Below are positions 40,535 to 50,558 of a stretch of DNA of 64,000 bases, in pieces. A program made the position numbers and the translations under genes. Each line of letters begins with the position of its first letter. The stretch's first letter is position 1. Under the pieces are notes generated by a model. It did not search any database. It was not told the origin of the DNA and worked only from the letters and a program-made list of their open reading frames with translations. This stretch comes from Paracoccus acridae (lineage in GTDB: Bacteria > Pseudomonadota > Alphaproteobacteria > Rhodobacterales > Rhodobacteraceae): assembly GCF_014642735.1 (NCBI RefSeq), contig NZ_BMIV01000002.1:248001-312000 (forward strand), written 5' to 3'.

Positions 40535-40552
40535 CCGGGCCATCCCTATACC
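40524..40552 (+). promoter_or_regulatory. Promoter of tRNA-Ser
   Basis: TTGTCA (40524-40529) and TATACC (40547-40552) are 17 bases apart, with the tRNA starting eight bases downstream. Confidence 0.6.
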
Positions 40553-40559
40553 GGCCGGC

Positions 40560-40649
40560 GGAGTGGTGGCCGAGTGGTCGAAGGCACACCCCTGCTAAGG
40601 GTGCAGGCGGGAAACCGTCTCGAGGGTTCGAATCCCTTCCACTCCGCCA
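40560..40649 (+). tRNA. tRNA-Ser (anticodon GCT)
   Basis: A complete 90-base class II tRNA with encoded CCA. GGAGTGG pairs with CCACTCC, the loop CTGCTAA gives anticodon GCT, and a long variable arm precedes GGTTCGAATCC. Confidence 0.96.
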
Positions 40650-40711
40650 TCCTGTCCATTTCGTAGCACATGATCCCGCCCCAGTTGCGGCGCGTGAATT
40701 TTTTGCAAGTT

Positions 40712-40728
40712 GCGGGAACCTGTCCCGC
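40712..40728 (+). terminator. Weak terminator candidate after tRNA-Ser
   Basis: GCGGGA-ACCTG-TCCCGC forms a 6-bp stem followed by TTTCGG, about 60 bases after the tRNA. Confidence 0.3.
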
Positions 40729-40828
40729 TTTCGGCGGTTGTTCGCTTTCCCAATATCTGGTCGCTGATCCGGCCGATGCCGGAGTATCGACCAGTTTTAA
40801 ATAGTTTTTCACCGTGTTTTCCATGCAT

Positions 40829-40857
40829 TTGCAGCAATCAGGTTGGCAGGATGCAAT
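40829..40857 (+). promoter_or_regulatory. Candidate promoter of the 276-residue orphan
   Basis: TTGCAG (40829-40834) and TGCAAT (40852-40857) are 17 bases apart in an unusually AT-rich stretch about 70 bases before the start codon. Confidence 0.4.
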
Positions 40858-40925
40858 CGAATTTATTGCCAATCCGTTAATCTGGCTTTCTAATCCAACT
40901 ACGACTTTCGGAGAGGAAAACAATC

Positions 40926-41756
40926 ATGCTGCAAGACTCCGCCTATGCGCAGTTGCTGAACTTGATTGCCGCCCGCGGCCAGCAATGGCTTCGCAACCGG
41001 ATCGAACTGATGGCAAGCGGTCCCGAATCCTTGGATCGGCTGGCGGATATCGCGATTGCGGCACATGTCTGCACGGGACTTCGCGGTGCTGAAACGCCTT
41101 TGAGAACCTTTCTCCGCAGTCGAATTTCAGATGATGAATTTGATAATCTTCTTGGCAGATATCAGAACAATAAATTGAACTTCGCGAATTTCGGAGACGC
41201 GGTATTTCTGGCCGCCTCGGACGATTTCTGTTCTTCGACCCTCGCATCCGACGTCCAGACGACCGCAGTTGCGCCGGCCATGACCGGCAAGCCCAAGGCC
41301 TTGCTGCCCGAACAGGCAGAGGCCTTTCTGCGACAGCCCATCCCGGACGACCGGCTGGACGAGGGCATGATCGACACCTATGCCACGGTTCTGTCCCTTG
41401 CCTATCGGTTCGGAGCAGAAAGGCCGCGTTTTGCCAGTGCGCGCAGCTATGGCGATGCCTTTGCCAATTGCCTGCGTCTTGCGGACTGGGCGCAGCGCAA
41501 GGGCAAGCTGCTGCCCTTGGTGCAGATGATCTTCTGCCTTTGCCTGATCGACCCCGACCATGATGTCAGGGAAATGCTGGCCGATGTCATCTCCAGCCAG
41601 CGGCCGGACGGATCATTCCCGGCCCGCATCGGTTTCGGAACGGCGGACCAGGAAGACGAGGCGCTGCGGCCGACATTGGCCACCGTCGTGGCCTTGCACA
41701 TGGCCATCCATCGCTGCTGGCGCACGCCGCGGCCCAATCTGCGGTTGGCTGCCTAG
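40926..41756 (+). CDS. Orphan 276-residue protein with a terpenoid-cyclase-like repeat
   Basis: A cytosolic protein I do not recognise. It is mostly alpha-helical, with an [12 protein letters not shown] linker near residue 115 dividing two halves. The C-terminal half contains [15 protein letters not shown] followed by [18 protein letters not shown]. This is like the Q-x-x-DGSF repeat and following helix of squalene-hopene cyclase-type alpha/alpha barrels, but the half is too short for a whole barrel. A strong GGAGAGGAAAA ribosome site precedes the ATG. The first 240 bases of the gene and its leader are clearly poorer in GC than the surroundings. It converges on fhs with a four-base overlap. 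Confidence 0.66.
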   Translation: MLQDSAYAQLLNLIAARGQQWLRNRIELMASGPESLDRLADIAIAAHVCTGLRGAETPLRTFLRSRISDDEFDNLLGRYQNNKLNFANFGDAVFLAASDDFCSSTLASDVQTTAVAPAMTGKPKALLPEQAEAFLRQPIPDDRLDEGMIDTYATVLSLAYRFGAERPRFASARSYGDAFANCLRLADWAQRKGKLLPLVQMIFCLCLIDPDHDVREMLADVISSQRPDGSFPARIGFGTADQEDEALRPTLATVVALHMAIHRCWRTPRPNLRLAA

Positions 41757-43423
41757 AACAGACCCTCGATCTGTCCCAGGTCGTTCAGGCCGATGGTTTC
41801 TGCGGCGGGATGGCGGGGCAGGCCCGGCATGGTCATGATCTGGCCGCAGATCGCCACCACAAAGCCCGCACCTGCGTTCAGCCGGACTTCGCGGACCGGA
41901 ATGACATGGCCTTCCGGGGCGCCGCGCAGGTCGGGATCCGTCGAAAAGGAATACTGCGTCTTCGCGATGCAGACGGGCAGGTGGCCGTAACCCTCGGCTT
42001 CCCAGGTTTCCAGTTGGGCACGGATGCCGGGCAGGGCCTCGACATGGGCGGCGCGGTGGATGCGGGTGCAGATGGTCTCGATCTTTTGCCACAGGGGCAT
42101 CGAATCGGGATAAAGGGTATGAAAGTCGGCCTGTCCCTTCTCGACCAGGGTCACGACATGACGGGCCAGGTCTTCGGCACCCGCCCCGCCCTTGGCCCAA
42201 TGCTGGCACAGGATCGCGGTCACGCCGTGACGGCTGCAATAGTCCTGAAGGGCGGCAATCTCGGCCGAGGTGTCGCCGTGGAAATGGTTGACCGCCACGA
42301 CCAGCGGCACGCCGAAGCTGCGCAGGTTCTCGATATGCCGGCCCAGGTTGGCGCAGCCACGCCGGACTGCGTCCACATCCTCGGTCCCCAAGTTGTCCTT
42401 GGCCACGCCGCCGTTCATCTTCAACGCGCGGACGGTCGCCACAAGCACCGCAGCGGCAGGGGAAAGCCCAGCCAGGCGGCACTTGATGTCCAAGAACTTC
42501 TCGGCCCCCAGATCGGCCCCGAAGCCTGCCTCGGTGACGACATAATCAGACAGGCGCAGCGCGGCGTCGGTGGCGATCACGCTGTTGCAGCCATGGGCGA
42601 TATTGGCGAAGGGCCCGCCATGAACCAGGGCGGGGTTGTTTTCCAGCGTCTGCACCAGGTTCGGCTGCAAGGCATCGCGCAGCAGCACGGTCATGGCGCC
42701 GTCGGCCTTGAGGTCGCGCGCGGTCACCGGACGGCGGTCGCGGGTATAGGCAACGACGATCCGCCCCAGGCGGGCATGCAGGTCGTCCAGGTCGCGCGAC
42801 AGGCACAGGATCGCCATCACCTCGGACGCGACGGTGATGTCGAAGCCGGTCTGGCGCACAAAACCGTTCGACACCCCACCAAGGCCCAAGACGATGTCGC
42901 GCAGCGCGCGGTCGTTCATGTCCATGACGCGGCGCCAGGTGATGCGCCGCGTGTCGATGTCCAGGTCGTTGCCCCAATAGATGTGGTTGTCGATCATCGC
43001 CGCCAGCAGGTTGTGGGCCGCTGTGATCGCGTGGAAATCGCCGGTGAAGTGGAGGTTCATCTCCTCCATGGGCACGATCTGGGCATGGCCGCCACCCGCT
43101 GCACCACCCTTCATGCCGAAGTTCGGGCCCAGGCTGGCTTCCCGGATGCAGACCGTCGCGCGCTTGCCGATGCGGTTCAGTGCGTCACCCAGGCCGACGG
43201 TCGTGGTGGTCTTGCCCTCGCCCGCCGGGGTGGGGTTGATGGCCGTCACCAGCACCAGATTGCCGCGCGGACGGGATGCCAGCCCGTCCAGCGTCTGGTG
43301 CGAAATCTTGGCCTTGTCGGGGCCGTATCGCAGGATATTGTCTTCGGCCAGGCCCAACTTGGCGGCGATGTCCGTGATGGGCAGCTTGTGCGCGGCGCGG
43401 GCGATCTGGATGTCGGTTGTCAT
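41753..43423 (-). CDS. fhs: Formate--tetrahydrofolate ligase
   Basis: A 556-residue ATP-dependent ligase that makes 10-formyl-tetrahydrofolate from formate, feeding one-carbon units to purine synthesis and, in methylotrophic Paracoccus, assimilation. The P-loop [22 protein letters not shown] is at about residues 58-80. Other family marks are [18 protein letters not shown] and [19 protein letters not shown]. The start [11 protein letters not shown] at 43423 fits the family, although no clear ribosome site precedes it; a GTG lies 45 bases upstream in frame. Confidence 0.94.
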   Translation of the reverse strand: MTTDIQIARAAHKLPITDIAAKLGLAEDNILRYGPDKAKISHQTLDGLASRPRGNLVLVTAINPTPAGEGKTTTTVGLGDALNRIGKRATVCIREASLGPNFGMKGGAAGGGHAQIVPMEEMNLHFTGDFHAITAAHNLLAAMIDNHIYWGNDLDIDTRRITWRRVMDMNDRALRDIVLGLGGVSNGFVRQTGFDITVASEVMAILCLSRDLDDLHARLGRIVVAYTRDRRPVTARDLKADGAMTVLLRDALQPNLVQTLENNPALVHGGPFANIAHGCNSVIATDAALRLSDYVVTEAGFGADLGAEKFLDIKCRLAGLSPAAAVLVATVRALKMNGGVAKDNLGTEDVDAVRRGCANLGRHIENLRSFGVPLVVAVNHFHGDTSAEIAALQDYCSRHGVTAILCQHWAKGGAGAEDLARHVVTLVEKGQADFHTLYPDSMPLWQKIETICTRIHRAAHVEALPGIRAQLETWEAEGYGHLPVCIAKTQYSFSTDPDLRGAPEGHVIPVREVRLNAGAGFVVAICGQIMTMPGLPRHPAAETIGLNDLGQIEGLF

Positions 43424-43493
43424 GGACCGGGCATGGCCCGGCCCGTATCGCCTGTCAACCGGCTCCACGCCGGTATCTTACCAAAGACCGGGG

Positions 43494-44081
43494 TCAGTCG
43501 TTGCGCGTCAGTTCGGCCCGGACGGCGGCGCGCAGTTCCGGCAGCAGGTCGGCCGCGAACCAGGGATTGCGGCGCAGCCATCCGGTGTTGCGCCAGGACG
43601 GATGGGGCAGGGGAAAGACCGATGGGGCATGATCCCGCCAGGACGCCACCGCGCCCGTCACGTCGCGCAGCCCCAAATGCCAGCGGATCGCATGGCCGCC
43701 GACCAGAAGCGTCAGCCGGGGTTGCAATTCGGCCATGACGCTGGCTCTCCAGGTCCGTGCGCAGACGGGCGGGGGCGGCAGGTCGGACCCGCGCGCGTCA
43801 TAGCCCGGAAAGCAGAAGGCCATGGGCACGATGGCGATGCGGTCACGGTCATAGAAGACCGGTTCCCCGATCCCCATCCAGTCGCGCAGCCGGTCGCCCG
43901 ATCGGTCGGTGAAAGGTCGGCCGCTGAGATGCACCCGCATCCCTGGCGCCTGCCCCACGACCAGGATGCGGGCGCCCGGCTGGAACCAGGTCACGGGGCG
44001 GGGTTCATGCGCCGTGGCAGTGGCCGCAAAGCGCGGCGCGCAGAGGCGGCAGTCCTGAATGGAGCGTTCGAGCAGCGACAT
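43494..44081 (-). CDS. Uracil-DNA glycosylase superfamily protein
   Basis: A 195-residue glycosylase-fold protein. Motif 1, VVGQAPGMRVHLSGRPFTDRSG, and motif 2, HPSWRNTG, are recognisable; CRLCAPRF near the N-terminus offers two cysteines only. The glutamine-alanine-proline-glycine motif resembles iron-sulfur family 4/5 enzymes, but I cannot see a full four-cysteine set, so a cluster is doubtful. Excision of uracil is plausible, not shown. The start at 44081 lacks a clear ribosome site, and a much longer open frame upstream is a shadow of the capsule genes. Confidence 0.76.
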   Translation of the reverse strand: MSLLERSIQDCRLCAPRFAATATAHEPRPVTWFQPGARILVVGQAPGMRVHLSGRPFTDRSGDRLRDWMGIGEPVFYDRDRIAIVPMAFCFPGYDARGSDLPPPPVCARTWRASVMAELQPRLTLLVGGHAIRWHLGLRDVTGAVASWRDHAPSVFPLPHPSWRNTGWLRRNPWFAADLLPELRAAVRAELTRND

Positions 44082-44219
44082 GAGGCAGAGATAGTGAAAA
44101 TGCGCCGGGAATGAAGGGTGACAAACAAATGTGGAACATGCATCACGAAGGGGAAAACTGGACAGCGCACTCGCCTGCCCATAAGGGTTGAAGGGCTCGC
44201 GCGGCGGCAGGAAGGGCGA

Positions 44220-44873
44220 ATGCTGGAATTCGACAACGTCTCGAAGTCGTTCTGGACGGGAACACGGCACAAGGTGATCCTGGACCGCGCCTCGTTCCGG
44301 GTCGAACTTGGCAATTCCCTGGGCATCCTGGCGCCGAACGGCGCCGGCAAGACCACGCTGATCAACATGATGTGCGGGCTGGAAAAGCCCGATGAGGGCA
44401 CGATCCGGCGCAGTTGCCGCATCTCTTTCCCCCTTGGCTTCATGGGCGGCGTGGTCACGAAGCATTCGGCCAACGAAAACGCCCGTTATATCGCCCGGAT
44501 CTATGGCCTGGATCCCGACTATGTGTCCGCCTTCACCCGGTGGCTGACCGATATCGACGAATATTTCGACATGCCGGTGGGCACCTATTCGGCGGGAATG
44601 CGGCAACGGTTCACCTTCGCGCTGTTGCTGGCGCTGGAATTCGATATCTATCTGATCGACGAAGGGATGCCGCAGACCACCGATGCGGCATTCAACCGCA
44701 AGGCAGGGGCGGTGCTTTACGACCGGCTGAAGACCTCGACCGTGGTGATCGTGTCCCACCTGCCCGCCACGATCGAGAAGTTCTGCCGGTCCGCCGCCAT
44801 CCTGCGAGACGGGCGGCTTTACCATTTCGAATCCCTTGCTGAAGCGAAACAGTATTATGACTACACCGCCTAA
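44220..44873 (+). CDS. kpsT: Capsule-polysaccharide-type ABC transporter ATPase (KpsT-like)
   Basis: A 217-residue ABC ATPase that should drive export of a group 2-like capsular or exopolysaccharide. The P-loop reads APNGAGKTT, with alanine where the first glycine is usual; the signature is YSAGMRQR, as in KpsT/CtrD proteins; Walker B is YLIDEGMPQTTD. The start at 44220 has GGAAGGG upstream. It overlaps the following kpsE-like gene by 17 bases. The matching membrane permease (KpsM) is not beside it, so either it lies elsewhere or the pair has another role. Confidence 0.85.
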   Translation: MLEFDNVSKSFWTGTRHKVILDRASFRVELGNSLGILAPNGAGKTTLINMMCGLEKPDEGTIRRSCRISFPLGFMGGVVTKHSANENARYIARIYGLDPDYVSAFTRWLTDIDEYFDMPVGTYSAGMRQRFTFALLLALEFDIYLIDEGMPQTTDAAFNRKAGAVLYDRLKTSTVVIVSHLPATIEKFCRSAAILRDGRLYHFESLAEAKQYYDYTA

Positions 44874-46581
44874 GGTCCGCCGTTATCACGCCTCGGCCGC
44901 CGAATCCGTCCGGCCCTCGGCGCAGGATGGCGCGCAGCCCTCGGCCGATGCCAAGATCCGCGTCACGGTCCGCAAGCGCGTGGCGAACGCCGCGCAGGAT
45001 GACGAACGCGAACGTCTGATGCGGACCGATCCGGTCGATGACGGGCTGTCGCATGTCGGCCCGGCCCCTGCCGAAGACAAGGCATCCGACGGTGATCTGG
45101 ACGCGCAGCTTGCCCTGATACGCAAGGAAAACCTGTCCGACCGCCAGTTGCGCATCGCCCGGCGCATCGCCGCGCTGCACCAGATCGAGGCTGCCTCGGA
45201 CGAGGAAGCCGTGCTGCGCCTGCGCCAACGCGGGATCGACCCCTCGCATCGCGCAGCCCTGAGCCAGATCCTGTCCAGCGAGGGAAGCCGCGCCCAGGCC
45301 AAGCCCGCCGCGAACACGCCCGCGATCATGCCGCGCAAGCAGGCCGCCCCGGTGCCGCAGCCCGGAACCCAGGTGGCGCCGCCGCGCCCCGACCTTCCTT
45401 CGCGCGAAGTCCTGACCGAGGAAAAGCGCGCGGCCGAAATCTTTCGCATCCAGCAGGACATCGCCCGGCGCAGACGGCGTCGGATGGCCTTGCTGGCCTT
45501 GCGTCTTCTGGCTTTTGTCATCCTGCCGACGGCCTTGGCCGGGTGGTATTACTTCCGCGTGGCCTCGCCCCTTTATGCCACCGTGTCGCAGTTCCGCATC
45601 CAGTCGGCCGAAGGCCAGGGCGGCGCGTCGGCAGGCGGGTTGGGCGGGTTGCTTGGGGGATCGCAACTGGCGACGAACACCGATTCCGTCGCTGTGCAAA
45701 GCTATCTGACATCGCGCGATGCAATGCTGCGGCTGGATGCAGACAAGGGCTTTCGGCAGGCCTTCCAGGATCCCGCCATAGATCCCGTCAAGCGTCTGGC
45801 CCCCGACGCCACGAACGAGGAGATGTTCGACCTGTACAAGAAATCGGTCAAGATCGGCTATGACCCGACCGAAGGCATGATCGACATGGAGGTGATCGCA
45901 CCCGATCCGCAGCAAAGCCACGACTTCTCGCTGGCCCTGATCGCCTATGCCGAGGAGCAGGTGGACCGGATGACCTCTCGGCTGCGGGACGACCAGATGG
46001 AAGGGGCCATCGCGATCTATCAGGACGCCGAAGCCAAGGTTCTGGCGGCGCAGCGCCGCGTGCAGGAATTGCAGCAGACGCTGGGCGTCCTGGACCCGGT
46101 GGCGGAAGGGACCGTGGTGATGAACCAGGTGTCGGCCCTGGAAACGCAACTGGCGACCAAGCGGCTGGAACTTGGCCAGTTGCTGTCCAATCCCCAGCCC
46201 CTGCAAAGCCGCGTGGCCGCCTTGCGCGGCGACATCACCCGGCTTGAGGAGATGATCGCCGAAACCCGCCAGCAACTGACCCAGGGGGGCGAGGATCGCA
46301 ATTCCCTTGCGCTGATCTCGGGCGAACTGCGCATCGCCGAAAGCGACCTGCTGACGCGCCAGGAACTGCTGGCGACGGCTGCGGCGCAGATGGAGGCCGC
46401 CCGGATAGAGGCCAACAAGCAGGTGCGTTACCTGTCGCTGTCGGTGGCCCCCGTCGCCCCGGACGAGGCGACCTATCCCAAGGCCTTCCAGAATACGTTG
46501 GTGGCCTTTCTGATCTTTTCGGGTATCTATCTGATGCTGTCGCTGACGGCGTCCATTCTTCGCGAACAGGTATCCACATGA
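44857..46581 (+). CDS. kpsE: KpsE/CtrB-like polysaccharide export inner-membrane protein
   Basis: A 574-residue polysaccharide co-polymerase/export protein. A long cytoplasmic region of about 205 residues, rich in Ala, Arg and Pro, precedes the first membrane helix (LLAFVILPTALAGWYYF). The periplasmic Wzz-like domain follows (YATVSQFRIQSAE), with a coiled coil (VLAAQRRVQELQQTLGVL and RLEEMIAETRQQL), and a second helix (FLIFSGIYLMLSLTASIL) closes the protein. Typical KpsE proteins have only a short N-terminal tail, so the extension is unusual. The start at 44857 lies within the kpsT 3' end; the ribosome site is weak. Confidence 0.84.
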   Translation: MTTPPKVRRYHASAAESVRPSAQDGAQPSADAKIRVTVRKRVANAAQDDERERLMRTDPVDDGLSHVGPAPAEDKASDGDLDAQLALIRKENLSDRQLRIARRIAALHQIEAASDEEAVLRLRQRGIDPSHRAALSQILSSEGSRAQAKPAANTPAIMPRKQAAPVPQPGTQVAPPRPDLPSREVLTEEKRAAEIFRIQQDIARRRRRRMALLALRLLAFVILPTALAGWYYFRVASPLYATVSQFRIQSAEGQGGASAGGLGGLLGGSQLATNTDSVAVQSYLTSRDAMLRLDADKGFRQAFQDPAIDPVKRLAPDATNEEMFDLYKKSVKIGYDPTEGMIDMEVIAPDPQQSHDFSLALIAYAEEQVDRMTSRLRDDQMEGAIAIYQDAEAKVLAAQRRVQELQQTLGVLDPVAEGTVVMNQVSALETQLATKRLELGQLLSNPQPLQSRVAALRGDITRLEEMIAETRQQLTQGGEDRNSLALISGELRIAESDLLTRQELLATAAAQMEAARIEANKQVRYLSLSVAPVAPDEATYPKAFQNTLVAFLIFSGIYLMLSLTASILREQVST

Positions 46582-47420
46582 CCCCGCCCAAGCATATCCG
46601 CATCCGCGATCTGTCCTGCGGCAACGATCTGCCTTTGGTCGTGATCGCCGGACCCTGCCAGCTGGAAACGCTGGACCATGCGCTGATGATCGGCGAACGG
46701 ATGGCAGAGGCCTGTGCGCGCGCTGGCGCGGGCTATGTCTTCAAGGCCAGCTATGACAAGGCCAATCGCACCTCGCTTTCCGGCCGTCGGGGGGTTGGGA
46801 TCGACGAGGGGCTGGAAATTCTCGCCACGGTCCGTGACCGGCTGGGCTGCCCCGTGCTGACCGATGTGCATGATGCCGACCAGGCGGTTCGCGCCACGCA
46901 GGTCGCGGACGTGATCCAGATCCCGGCCTTTTTGTCGCGCCAGACGGACCTGCTGCTGGCCGCAGGCAGGACGGGCGCGGTCGTCAACATCAAGAAGGGT
47001 CAGTTCCTTGCGCCCTGGGACATGGCGAATGTCGCGGACAAGGTGGCTTCGACCGGGAACGACAACATCCTTCTGACCGAGCGCGGGGCCAGCTTCGGCT
47101 ACAATACCCTGGTTGCCGACATGCGGTCGCTGCCGATCATGGCGCGGACCGGATATCCGGTGATCATGGACGCCACCCATTCCGTGCAGCAGCCGGGCGG
47201 ACAGGGCGGATCGTCGGGCGGTCAGCGCGAATTCGCGCCCGTGATGGCGCGGGCGGCGGTGGCTCTTGGGGTGGCGGGCGTGTTCATCGAGACGCACGAG
47301 GATCCCGACTGCGCGCCGTCCGACGGGCCGAACATGATCCCGCTGGACCAGATGCCCGCGCTGATCTCCTCGCTGATGGCGTTCGACCGGCTGGCCAAGG
47401 CCGATCCGGTGATGGGCTAG
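46578..47420 (+). CDS. kdsA: 3-deoxy-8-phosphooctulonate (Kdo-8-P) synthase
   Basis: A 280-residue aldol-type synthase joining phosphoenolpyruvate and arabinose-5-phosphate. FKASYDKANRTS and QIPAFLSRQTDLLLAA line the site. The N-terminal VIAGPCQLE has cysteine where the metal-independent E. coli enzyme has asparagine, so this is the metal-dependent class. The ATG overlaps the kpsE stop as ATGA. Kdo is needed for lipopolysaccharide and also forms the lipid linker of group 2 capsules, which would explain the linkage to the export genes. Confidence 0.94.
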   Translation: MTPPKHIRIRDLSCGNDLPLVVIAGPCQLETLDHALMIGERMAEACARAGAGYVFKASYDKANRTSLSGRRGVGIDEGLEILATVRDRLGCPVLTDVHDADQAVRATQVADVIQIPAFLSRQTDLLLAAGRTGAVVNIKKGQFLAPWDMANVADKVASTGNDNILLTERGASFGYNTLVADMRSLPIMARTGYPVIMDATHSVQQPGGQGGSSGGQREFAPVMARAAVALGVAGVFIETHEDPDCAPSDGPNMIPLDQMPALISSLMAFDRLAKADPVMG

Positions 47421-48589
47421 GCCCGACCCGCCGCATCGGCCGATGCCCAGGCCCATTGGAAGTTATAGCCGCCCAGCCAGCCTGTGACATCGACGCATTC
47501 GCCGATGAAGAACAGTCCCGGCACCTTGCGCGCCTGCATGCTGCGCGCATCAAGATCGCGGGTATCGACGCCGCCCAGCGTGACCTCGGCCGTGCGATAG
47601 CCTTCGGTACCCACGGGGCGGACCTGCCAGCGGTTCACCCGCGCGCCGATGGCATCCAGCCGGGTGTTCGGCTGATCGGCCAGCCGCGCCTGTGCCAGTC
47701 CCATCTCCTCGCAGATTGCCGCGGCCAGCCGCGTGGGCAGACTGCGGCCCAAGATGGATGAAACGGACGCGCGCCCGGCCCCTGACCGTGCGGCCTTCAG
47801 GTCCGCCGCGACGTCGTGACCGGGGGCGAGGTCGATCTGCAAGCTGTCTCCCGGCTGCCAGAAGCTTGAGATTTGCAGGATCACCGGCCCGCTGAGGCCG
47901 CGATGCGTGAACAGCAGCGCGTCGCGGAACTGCCCACCCCTGTGGCTGATCCGGGCTTTGACCGAAACCCCGGCCAAAGGGCGGCACAGGGCCAGCTCCT
48001 GTTCGGCAAAGGTCAGCGGCACAAGGCCCGCACGCGTGTCCACCAGCCGCAACCCGAATCGAGTCGCAATGTCATAGGCGATGCCGGTCGCACCGATCTT
48101 CGGGATCGACTTGCCACCCGTGGCCACGACCAGTTGCGCGGCATGGATCGCGCCTTGTTCGGTGTTTACCACAAAGCCGTTTCCGTCATGGGTCACCGAC
48201 TGGGGCCGGATCTGCATGCGCAGGTCCGCCCCCCGCATCCGGTCAAGAAGCATCCGGGTGATCTGCGTGGCCTTGCCGTCGCAGAAAAGCTGCCCTTGCG
48301 TCTTTTCATGCCAGGCGATCCCTGCGCGATCCACCAGGCTGACGAAATCGGAAGCCGTGAACCTGGCCAAGGCACTGGCGGCGAAGCGGGGATTGCGGGA
48401 CAGGAAGCGATCCGGGGCGCTTGCCAGATTGGTGAAATTGCATCGCCCGCCCCCCGAGATTCGGATTTTTTCGCCCGGATCGCGCGCGTGGTCGATCACC
48501 ATCACGCGCCGTCCCTGCCTCAGGGCGGATCCCGCACAAAACAATCCCGCCGCCCCGGCGCCCAGTATCAGAAGATCCACCTGTTCCAT
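47417..48589 (-). CDS. FAD-dependent oxidoreductase, BaiN/HI0933 family
   Basis: A 390-residue flavoprotein. The FAD site LILGAGAAGLFCAGSAL is at the N-terminus, followed by the family hallmark KIRISGGGRCNFTNL, and the C-terminus has GLFFIGECVDVTGWLGGYNFQWA. Members are often annotated as NAD(P)/FAD-dependent oxidoreductases with no defined substrate; BaiN reduces bile-acid intermediates in clostridia, which should not be carried over. The gene converges on kdsA with a four-base CTAG overlap. Confidence 0.87.
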   Translation of the reverse strand: MEQVDLLILGAGAAGLFCAGSALRQGRRVMVIDHARDPGEKIRISGGGRCNFTNLASAPDRFLSRNPRFAASALARFTASDFVSLVDRAGIAWHEKTQGQLFCDGKATQITRMLLDRMRGADLRMQIRPQSVTHDGNGFVVNTEQGAIHAAQLVVATGGKSIPKIGATGIAYDIATRFGLRLVDTRAGLVPLTFAEQELALCRPLAGVSVKARISHRGGQFRDALLFTHRGLSGPVILQISSFWQPGDSLQIDLAPGHDVAADLKAARSGAGRASVSSILGRSLPTRLAAAICEEMGLAQARLADQPNTRLDAIGARVNRWQVRPVGTEGYRTAEVTLGGVDTRDLDARSMQARKVPGLFFIGECVDVTGWLGGYNFQWAWASADAAGRA

Positions 48590-48642
48590 CCGGGCGGCAT
48601 AAAGCGCCGCCGCAAGACAAACAAGTTTCGTGAATTTTCGAC

Positions 48643-48671
48643 TTGCACCCCCCCGCGGGCTTGGCTATTCA
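48643..48671 (+). promoter_or_regulatory. Promoter of tRNA-Gln
   Basis: TTGCAC (48643-48648) and TATTCA (48666-48671) are 17 bases apart, with the tRNA starting 12 bases later. Confidence 0.6.
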
Positions 48672-48683
48672 CCCCCACACAGT

Positions 48684-48758
48684 TGGGGCGTGGCCAAGTG
48701 GTAAGGCATCGGTTTTTGGTACCGTGTACCGTAGGTTCGAATCCTACCGCCCCAGCCA
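48684..48758 (+). tRNA. tRNA-Gln (anticodon TTG)
   Basis: A complete 75-base tRNA with encoded CCA. TGGGGCG pairs with CGCCCCA, the U1-A72 pair is typical of glutamine tRNAs, and the loop TTTTGGT gives anticodon TTG. Confidence 0.95.
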
Positions 48759-48791
48759 ACATCATCCAAAGCATTGATCCAAGGACGATGA

Positions 48792-50486
48792 TCATCCTGC
48801 GATGATCTCGAACCGGGTGACGTCCACCATTCCCCGGTCGGTGATCTTCAGCGCGGGAATGACCGGCAGGGCCAGGAAGGCCAGTTGCAGGAACGGTTCT
48901 TCCAGCGTCACGCCCAAGGTCCGGGCGGCCTTGCGCAGCAGGATCAGCCGGTCGCGCACGGTTTCGAAGGGATCAAGGCTCATCAGGCCGGCGACCGGCA
49001 GGGGCAGGTCGGCGATCACGCGTCCACTCTCTACCACCACGAATCCCCCCTCGATCAGTGACAGGTGGTTCGCGGCCAGGGCCATGTCGCCGTAGTCCAC
49101 ACCGACAACCGCGATGTTGTGATGGTCGTGACATAGCGTCGAGGCGATGGCGCCGCGCCGGAGGGAAAAGCCTTGCACGAAACCGGTCGCGATGTTGCCG
49201 TTCCGGCCATGCCGTTCGATCACTGCGATGCGGGCCAAGTCGCGGGTGGGATCGGGGCGCTTGTCGCCGTCCACGGGGGCAATGTCGCAGGTCAGGTGTT
49301 CGGTGATGATCTTGCCTTCGAGGATGCCGATCACCGGGGTCTCGCTGCGGTTTCCGGCACAGCGGAAATCCTGGGCACTGACCTTCGGTGCCTTGACCGA
49401 GGCGCGGCCCACCGGATCCAGCGGCTTTCGCGCGGCGAAGGCCGCGTCATCCACCACACGCCCGCCGCAGACCACCATCTGTGCCCGGCAGCTTTCCAGG
49501 CTGTCGAGCGCCACGATGTCGGCCCGCATCCCCGGGGCGATCAGCCCCCGATCCTTCAGCCCGAACGCCTCGGCCGCCGACAGAGAGGCGGCGCGATAAA
49601 CCGCCAGCGGCGGGCTGCCGCGCCGGATCAGTTCGCGGATCATGTGGTCAAGGTGACCATGCTCCGCGATGTCCAGGGGGTTCCGGTCATCCGTGCAAAG
49701 GCACATATAAGGCGCGGTGATGTCGGTCAGGACCGGCTGCAAGGCGATCAGATCCTTGCTGACCGATCCTTCGCGGATCAGGACCCGCATCCCCATGCGC
49801 AGCTTTTCCAGCGCCTCATCCGCCGTGGTCGCTTCGTGTTCCGTGCGGATCCCCGCCGCGACATAGGCGGACAGGTCGCGGCCCGACAATTGCGGGCAAT
49901 GGCCGTCGATATGGCCGCCCGCGAACAGCCGCAGCTTGGCCATGGCAGCGGGATCGCGGTGGATCACCCCGGGATAGTTCATGAATTCGGCCAGGCCGAT
50001 CCCCGAAGGATGACCCATGAGGGGCGCAAGTTCCTCTGCCTCGATCCGGGCGCCCGCCGTTTCCATCTCGGTCGAGGGCACGCAGGACGACAACTGCACG
50101 CGCAGGTCCATCAACAGGCATTCGCTGGCCTTCTGGAACCAGCGGATGCCGTCGGGGCCAATGACATTCGCGATCTCGTGCGGGTCGCAGATGGCGGTGG
50201 TGACGCCCCGGGGGGTGACGCAACGGTCGAATTCATGCGGCGTGACCAGGCTGCTTTCCACATGCAGATGCGTGTCGATGAAGCCGGGCACCAGGACCAG
50301 CCCCGATACGTCGATCACCTGACGCGCTTCATAATCGCCCACCCCCGCGATCCGGTCGCCGCAGATCGCCACGTCGCCCACCATCAGCGTGCCGGTGATC
50401 AGGTCGAAGACGCGCCCGCCCCGCAGCACCAGATCGGCGGGTTCATCGCCACGTGCCTGCGCAATGCGCCGTTCCAGATCGTCCAT
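48792..50486 (-). CDS. ade: Adenine deaminase (Ade family)
   Basis: A 564-residue amidohydrolase converting adenine to hypoxanthine. Metal ligands are visible in [21 protein letters not shown], and [15 protein letters not shown], and the family-specific ICDPHEIAN and [10 protein letters not shown] segments are present. The C-terminal domain (residues about 400-564) is the adenine-deaminase-specific extension. I set the start at 50486 because GGAGGCATC is an excellent ribosome site; the longer frame to 50615 would run into the tRNA remnant. The only other nearby purine or pyrimidine genes are at the far left of the window. Confidence 0.92.
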   Translation of the reverse strand: MDDLERRIAQARGDEPADLVLRGGRVFDLITGTLMVGDVAICGDRIAGVGDYEARQVIDVSGLVLVPGFIDTHLHVESSLVTPHEFDRCVTPRGVTTAICDPHEIANVIGPDGIRWFQKASECLLMDLRVQLSSCVPSTEMETAGARIEAEELAPLMGHPSGIGLAEFMNYPGVIHRDPAAMAKLRLFAGGHIDGHCPQLSGRDLSAYVAAGIRTEHEATTADEALEKLRMGMRVLIREGSVSKDLIALQPVLTDITAPYMCLCTDDRNPLDIAEHGHLDHMIRELIRRGSPPLAVYRAASLSAAEAFGLKDRGLIAPGMRADIVALDSLESCRAQMVVCGGRVVDDAAFAARKPLDPVGRASVKAPKVSAQDFRCAGNRSETPVIGILEGKIITEHLTCDIAPVDGDKRPDPTRDLARIAVIERHGRNGNIATGFVQGFSLRRGAIASTLCHDHHNIAVVGVDYGDMALAANHLSLIEGGFVVVESGRVIADLPLPVAGLMSLDPFETVRDRLILLRKAARTLGVTLEEPFLQLAFLALPVIPALKITDRGMVDVTRFEIIAG

Positions 50487-50558
50487 GATGCCTCCATTCG
50501 TTCGGGTCACATGACCTGACCCGACAGGCGGCGTCCAGAGGGGGGATGCGAGGAAGGC

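Noticed and set aside
43494..44825. 443-codon frame suggesting an N-terminal extension of the uracil-DNA glycosylase
   Set aside because: The extension is antisense to the kpsT-like gene and its composition is that of a shadow frame; the family homology begins at 44081.
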